This document shows positions 47,626 through 51,315 of a stretch of 51,315 nucleotides of DNA, one piece after another. Source of the DNA: Rhodobacteraceae bacterium WD3A24 (GTDB lineage: Bacteria > Pseudomonadota > Alphaproteobacteria > Rhodobacterales > Rhodobacteraceae). The DNA lies in contig PUHN01000022.1 in the NCBI GenBank assembly GCA_002967695.1, positions 1 to 51,315 on the forward strand, in the 5' to 3' direction. A program made the position numbers and the translations under genes. The notes below the pieces were generated by a model that saw only the letters and a program-made list of their open reading frames with translations, ran no database searches and was not told where the DNA came from. The number at the start of each line of letters is the position of its first letter. The stretch's first letter is position 1.

Positions 47626-50117
47626 GAAACCGGCGCATGGCGGGAGCGTGTTGGCCGGCCGCGTTGCGCCGGGGCGTCGCGGCGGTCACGATGCTGACTG
47701 CCGCGGCTGGACCGGCGGCGGCGGAGCGCGTCGAGGTTCTGTCGGGCGAACACGGCGATTTCTCCCGCCTCGCGCTCGTGCTGGATCGGCCAACGGAGTT
47801 TGCCCTGACCCCGACCGATGCGGGATACCGGCTGCGCTTTGCGCGCGATGACATCATCTTCGATCTCGACGGCGTCTTTCGCTACATCCCGCGCGACCGG
47901 CTTGCGGATCTCGCGCCCCTTTCCGGGCCGGAGGGGGCAGGGCTCGCGATGACGCTGGGCTGCGATTGCATCGTCGAGGCGTTCGTGGACCGGCCCGGCC
48001 TCGTCGTCGTCGATATTCGTACCGGCGGCAGCCCCACCGCCACGCCGCCGCCGCGCCCACGACCCGCGCGACTCACCAACGCGGGTGCGCGGCCTCCCCG
48101 CCCCCGCCCGGTGACGGCGCGCGCGCCCGACCCGCCCGGGGATGGTCGCGCCATCGACGCGGCCCCGATCTTCTGGCGCGAGCATCCCGAAATGCTCGAA
48201 GCCCGCGCGGAGCTCGCCAGCGCCGAGGGGTCGGCAGAGCGGTTGCGGCCGCAGCGGTCGCGGCGCGCCGACCCGGACGGGGAGGCAGGGACACCCTCCC
48301 CCGAGGCCGCGCGCGAGCATCTTCTCCGCCAACTCGGCCGCGCGGCGGCGCAGGGGCTGATCTCGGCCGATCTCGCCGGGCCCGCGCCGCCGGCCGCCCC
48401 GGACGCGCCACCGGCGCGCGCCGACACGCCCCATCGGCCGCCCGAAATGCCGCCGCCCGATGCGCCGCCGACCGGCGACAATTCCGCACGCTCCGGCGCC
48501 GCGCCAGCGGCGGCCGGAGGCCACATCAATTTGCGGGCCCGCAGTGCCGTCGATGCGGCGCTCGGCCTCGACGCGCTGCGCGACGCCCTCGCGCCCGGCG
48601 GGAGGCTGTGCGCCGAGCCCGCCGCCTTTGCACTTGGCGGTCATTCGGATGCGCCGGCGGCGATTGATGCGCTCTCCGTGCAACGCCGCGGCCTTGTGGG
48701 AGAATTCGACGATGCCGTCCCGGAGGCCGTCGAGGCGCTGGCGCGAACCTATCTGTCTCTCGCTTTCGGGGCAGAGGCCCGCGCGACGCTGGAGGCTTTC
48801 CCTCTCGATCTGCCCGACGGCGATATCCTGCGCGCGATGGCCGATATTGTCGATGGCCGCCCTCCCACCCGGCCCGGCCGGCTCGCCGGCATGACCGCCT
48901 GTAACGGGCCGGCCGCGCTGTGGTCGGTCATGGCACGTCCGGAATTGCCCGAAGATGCGGACGTGAACACGGGCGCGGTCCGCCGCAGCTTTTCGGCGCT
49001 TCCGCGGCCGCTGCGCCGGCAGCTTGGGCCGGGGCTTGCGCGGCGCTTTCTCGATGCGGGCGATGGCGAGGTGGCGCGCGCGATTCGTGCGGCCACCGCG
49101 CGCGCCTCCGACGGGCGCGGCGCGCGGCTTCGGCTTCTGGATGGATTGCTTGCGTTGGAGGCCGGCCGGATCGCGGCGGCGGAGCGGCATTTCGACTCGG
49201 TGCGGCGGGGCAACACCCCCGCGGCGCCCGAGGCGCTCCTGCGGCTGGCCCGGATGCGGCTGGAGCGGGACGCGCCCGTCGGCGATGATGTCATCGCCGA
49301 TCTTTCGGCGCGGGCGGAGGAGTTTCGCGGCAGCGACCTGGCCGAGCGACTGCTTTCGATCGAGGCCCGGGCCCGGGCACGAACCGGCGACTTCGCTGGT
49401 GCGTTCGCGGCGATGGGGCGGCTGCGCGATGAGAGCGATGACGGCTCCGGCGCGCTCCGCGAGACCCGCAGCGCAGTCTATCAAGCGCTGGCGGAGTCCG
49501 CCGGCGATCCGGTGTTCCTCGACAGGGTCTTTGCCGGGCCGGTCTGGCAGGAGGGCGGGCTTGCGCGGGCGGTGCGACAGGCCGTGGCCCGCCGCTTGCT
49601 CGATCTCGGATTCGCCGCGGAAGCCGCCCGGATGCTGCCTGCGTACACCGAGGGGAGCGCGCCCGAGCGGGCGCTTCTCGCCCGCGCCGCCCTGATGCGC
49701 GAGCGACCGAACGAGGCTCTGCGCGCTGTTGCGGGGCTGGCCGGACAGGCGGCGGCGCGGCTTCGCGGCGAGGCGTATGTGCAGCTGGGAGAGATGGACG
49801 CGGCGGCCGCGGCATTCGCCCGCGCGGAGGCACAGGAGCGACGCGCCGCGGCGGCCTGGCTCGCCGGGAACTGGGACGTCGTGGACGATCTGGGAACGCC
49901 GGAGCAGCGCGGGTTCCTGGCGGCCAGCGCGCCGGACGCGGCCGCTGCGCCCGACAACGGATCGGATGACGGCGGCTCCACCCTGACCGATGCTACCGGG
50001 GCCGCGAGGCCGGATGAGGGGATGCTTGCCCGCGGCCGCGCGCAGATCCGGCGCAGCGGCGCATTGCGTGGCGCTGTGGAGGCGCTGCTGCAGGCACACC
50101 GGCTGCCCGAAGGGTGA
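47622..50117 (+). CDS. Large periplasmic protein of the motor operon, 831 aa, unknown
   Basis: It overlaps motA by ATGA and is followed by the transglycosylase. A signal peptide ends near residue 35 (LTAAAGPAAAERVEV). Residues 36-135 resemble an AMIN-like beta domain (SRLALVLDRPTEFALTPTDAGYRLRFARDDIIFDL in parts, then FVDRPGLVVVDIRTGG). Residues about 135-300 are Pro/Ala/Arg-rich. The rest is helical with repeated Ala/Arg-Leu patterns (GLALEAGRIAAAERHFDSVRRG; PAAPEALLRLARMRLERDAP) that look like degenerate TPR units. It could be a stator-anchoring or peptidoglycan-spanning scaffold. I do not recognise a family. Confidence 0.72.
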   Translation: MRNRRMAGACWPAALRRGVAAVTMLTAAAGPAAAERVEVLSGEHGDFSRLALVLDRPTEFALTPTDAGYRLRFARDDIIFDLDGVFRYIPRDRLADLAPLSGPEGAGLAMTLGCDCIVEAFVDRPGLVVVDIRTGGSPTATPPPRPRPARLTNAGARPPRPRPVTARAPDPPGDGRAIDAAPIFWREHPEMLEARAELASAEGSAERLRPQRSRRADPDGEAGTPSPEAAREHLLRQLGRAAAQGLISADLAGPAPPAAPDAPPARADTPHRPPEMPPPDAPPTGDNSARSGAAPAAAGGHINLRARSAVDAALGLDALRDALAPGGRLCAEPAAFALGGHSDAPAAIDALSVQRRGLVGEFDDAVPEAVEALARTYLSLAFGAEARATLEAFPLDLPDGDILRAMADIVDGRPPTRPGRLAGMTACNGPAALWSVMARPELPEDADVNTGAVRRSFSALPRPLRRQLGPGLARRFLDAGDGEVARAIRAATARASDGRGARLRLLDGLLALEAGRIAAAERHFDSVRRGNTPAAPEALLRLARMRLERDAPVGDDVIADLSARAEEFRGSDLAERLLSIEARARARTGDFAGAFAAMGRLRDESDDGSGALRETRSAVYQALAESAGDPVFLDRVFAGPVWQEGGLARAVRQAVARRLLDLGFAAEAARMLPAYTEGSAPERALLARAALMRERPNEALRAVAGLAGQAAARLRGEAYVQLGEMDAAAAAFARAEAQERRAAAAWLAGNWDVVDDLGTPEQRGFLAASAPDAAAAPDNGSDDGGSTLTDATGAARPDEGMLARGRAQIRRSGALRGAVEALLQAHRLPEG

Positions 50118-50198
50118 GCGCCCTGACGCTTACTGCTTGTCAACACTCCGGTTCTAGGCTCGCGCAGACAGCGGCAAGAATTGCGGCATGAGGTCGAA

Positions 50199-51119
50199 AT
50201 GGCGCCCCGACTCAGATCGTTCAGCTCCCATGTCTCGAGCGGTCACTGGAGCCGCGCTCGCGGCCGTGACGAAAGGAAGACGGTTGTCGGGCATGGCGCC
50301 GGCCGCGCCGGGGGCGCGGGCCGCTGGGCGGGCTGGGCGCTGTGCGCCGGACTCGTCGCATCCGCGCCGGCGCCGGCCCATGCCACGGGGCCCGCGCAGT
50401 TGTGCGAACGTGCCGCCCACGGGGCCGCGCGTGCCACAGGGGTCCCGCGCGATGTGCTCATGGCAATCGCCCTCGCGGAAACCGGACGGCGCAACGGCGA
50501 AAGCGTGCGCCCCTGGCCCTGGACCGTCAACATGGAGGGAGACGGGCGCTGGTTTTCCACGGCAGAGGAGGCGCTCGCGCATGCCGAGCGCCGCCACGCC
50601 GCAGGGGCGCGGAGTTTCGATATCGGCTGCTTCCAGATCAACCACCGCTGGCACGGCGAGGCCTTCGACTCGATCGAACAGATGTTCGAGCCGGCCGCCA
50701 ATGCCCGCTATGCGGCGCGGTTTCTCGCCCGACTCCATGACGAGTTGGGTAGCTGGGAGGCCGCCGCGGGCGCGTATCACTCCCGTACCCCGGCACTTGC
50801 CGAACGCTATGCCGCGCGGGTCGCGCGCTATCGCCGGACGCTCGCCCGGGACGGAGCGAGCCCGCCCGCGCGCCCCGCAACCCCCGCCCGCCCGGAGGCG
50901 AGAGACGGCGCCGCACCCCGACGGGCTCGAGGGCTGATCCGGCAGGCGAGCGGGCCGTTGCTCGCCCTGGGGCCGACGGGGGCGCGGGCCGCGCCCCGGG
51001 GGGGCGGCGACGGCCCCGCGATACCGGGCGCGGGACTCGGCGCGCTGCCCTTTGGCAATCTGCTGGCCCGTGGCGGACGGGGCCGGCCCGTCACGGCCGA
51101 GCCTCTGGCGGGAGGGTGA
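50199..51119 (+). CDS. Lytic transglycosylase, SLT domain, flagellar operon
   Basis: ATG 50199 (GAGG five bases upstream) gives 306 residues; a TTG at 50181 is in frame. An N-terminal secretion signal (GRWAGWALCAGLVASAPAPAHA) is followed by the SLT domain with the catalytic Glu94 in MAIALAETGRRNG, then SFDIGCFQINHRWHG, NARYAARFLARLHDELGSWEAAAGAYHS, and a Pro/Arg-rich C-terminus. It should cut peptidoglycan to let the flagellar rod through, as FlgJ or SltF-like proteins do. It lies two bases before flhA. Confidence 0.85.
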   Translation: MAPRLRSFSSHVSSGHWSRARGRDERKTVVGHGAGRAGGAGRWAGWALCAGLVASAPAPAHATGPAQLCERAAHGAARATGVPRDVLMAIALAETGRRNGESVRPWPWTVNMEGDGRWFSTAEEALAHAERRHAAGARSFDIGCFQINHRWHGEAFDSIEQMFEPAANARYAARFLARLHDELGSWEAAAGAYHSRTPALAERYAARVARYRRTLARDGASPPARPATPARPEARDGAAPRRARGLIRQASGPLLALGPTGARAAPRGGGDGPAIPGAGLGALPFGNLLARGGRGRPVTAEPLAGG

Positions 51120-51121
51120 CG

Positions 51122-51315
51122 ATGGCGCCGCTTTCCCTTTCGGCGCTGTTCCGGCCGACCATTCTGCTGGCGCTGGCGCTGATGGCTGTCATCGTGATGA
51201 TGGTTCTGCCCGTGCCGGCCTGGGTGCTCGATATCGGCCTGGCGGGCTCCTTCGCTTTGGCGATCCTGATGTTCACGGTCACGCTCTTCATCGAGCGGCC
51301 GCTCGATTTCTCCGC
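51122..51315 (+). CDS. flhA: Flagellar export protein FlhA (5' end only)
   Basis: Sixty-four residues are visible before the window ends. The first hydrophobic helix (ILLALALMAVIVMMVLPVPAWVLDIGLAGSFALAILMFTVTLFI in parts) is followed by ERPLDFSA, which matches the FlhA N-terminus, including the conserved PLDFS. FlhA is the central export-gate component. It completes a fliL-motE-motA-transglycosylase-flhA operon. Confidence 0.85.
   Translation, partial: MAPLSLSALFRPTILLALALMAVIVMMVLPVPAWVLDIGLAGSFALAILMFTVTLFIERPLDFS

Noticed and set aside
47559-50099. 846-codon leftward open frame opposite the 831-aa motor-operon gene
   Set aside because: The rightward frame has a signal peptide, coupling to motA and good codon use; the leftward one is Arg/Gly-rich with no start signal.

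Overview
The window reads as high-GC alphaproteobacterial DNA, most likely from the order Rhodobacterales. The evidence is the pairing of crotonyl-CoA carboxylase/reductase with ethylmalonyl-CoA mutase, an adhI/fghA formaldehyde pair, a fliP-fliN-fliH-fliF / fliL-motE-motA-flhA flagellar layout, and GC-rich dispersed repeats of a kind I associate with that order. The species cannot be fixed from this sequence.

Positions 1 to about 21.85 kb are the integrase-side part of a lambdoid-like prophage; its other end lies outside the window. From left to right it holds (i) leftward packaging and head genes (portal fragment, gpW-like connector, large and small terminase); (ii) a broken small-gene region at 3.95-4.84 kb; (iii) a cargo-like stretch at 4.9-11 kb with AT-richer orphan genes (an exported protein, a soluble protein, a membrane protein, a zinc-ribbon membrane protein, a lipoprotein), a ParB-methyltransferase fusion, and gaps filled with palindromes, diverged repeats and hairpins; (iv) a tightly overlapping leftward early operon from a Cro-like gene at 17.0 kb down to 11.2 kb, with RuvC-like resolvase, DUF1376 replication protein and HD phosphohydrolase; (v) a small immunity region with an XRE repressor; (vi) a rightward operon with a DUF3799 nuclease, a RecA/AAA-type NTPase and a tyrosine integrase. 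Four copies of a 15-bp operator-like palindrome, GCTAA-N5-TTAGC, lie in pairs between two divergent gene pairs in the immunity region.

From 21.9 to 41.8 kb the DNA looks chromosomal: a DUF1989 protein, ecm and ccr of the ethylmalonyl-CoA pathway flanking a PlsB-like acyltransferase, a RecD-like helicase, an Lrp/AsnC single-domain protein, an SDR oxidoreductase, a TauE/SafE exporter with its TIGR02186 partner, the nfu-tsaB-rimI set, a universal stress protein, an I78 inhibitor-like lipoprotein, glutathione-dependent formaldehyde dehydrogenase, a NYN/OST-HTH protein, a GFA-family protein, a TetR regulator facing an AEC transporter, S-formylglutathione hydrolase and a YaiI/YqxD protein.

From 41.8 kb to the end is a flagellar locus: fliF-fliH-fliN-fliP run leftward and fliL-orf-motE-motA-orf(831 aa)-transglycosylase-flhA run rightward from a shared 125-bp control region that carries a CtrA-like TTAA-N7-TTAG site. 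A perfect TTAA-N7-TTAA also lies upstream of ccr. The most unusual items are the paired operators with a well-initiated gene running antisense into the repressor, the repeat-separated orphan cargo genes, and the large uncharacterised periplasmic protein in the motor operon.
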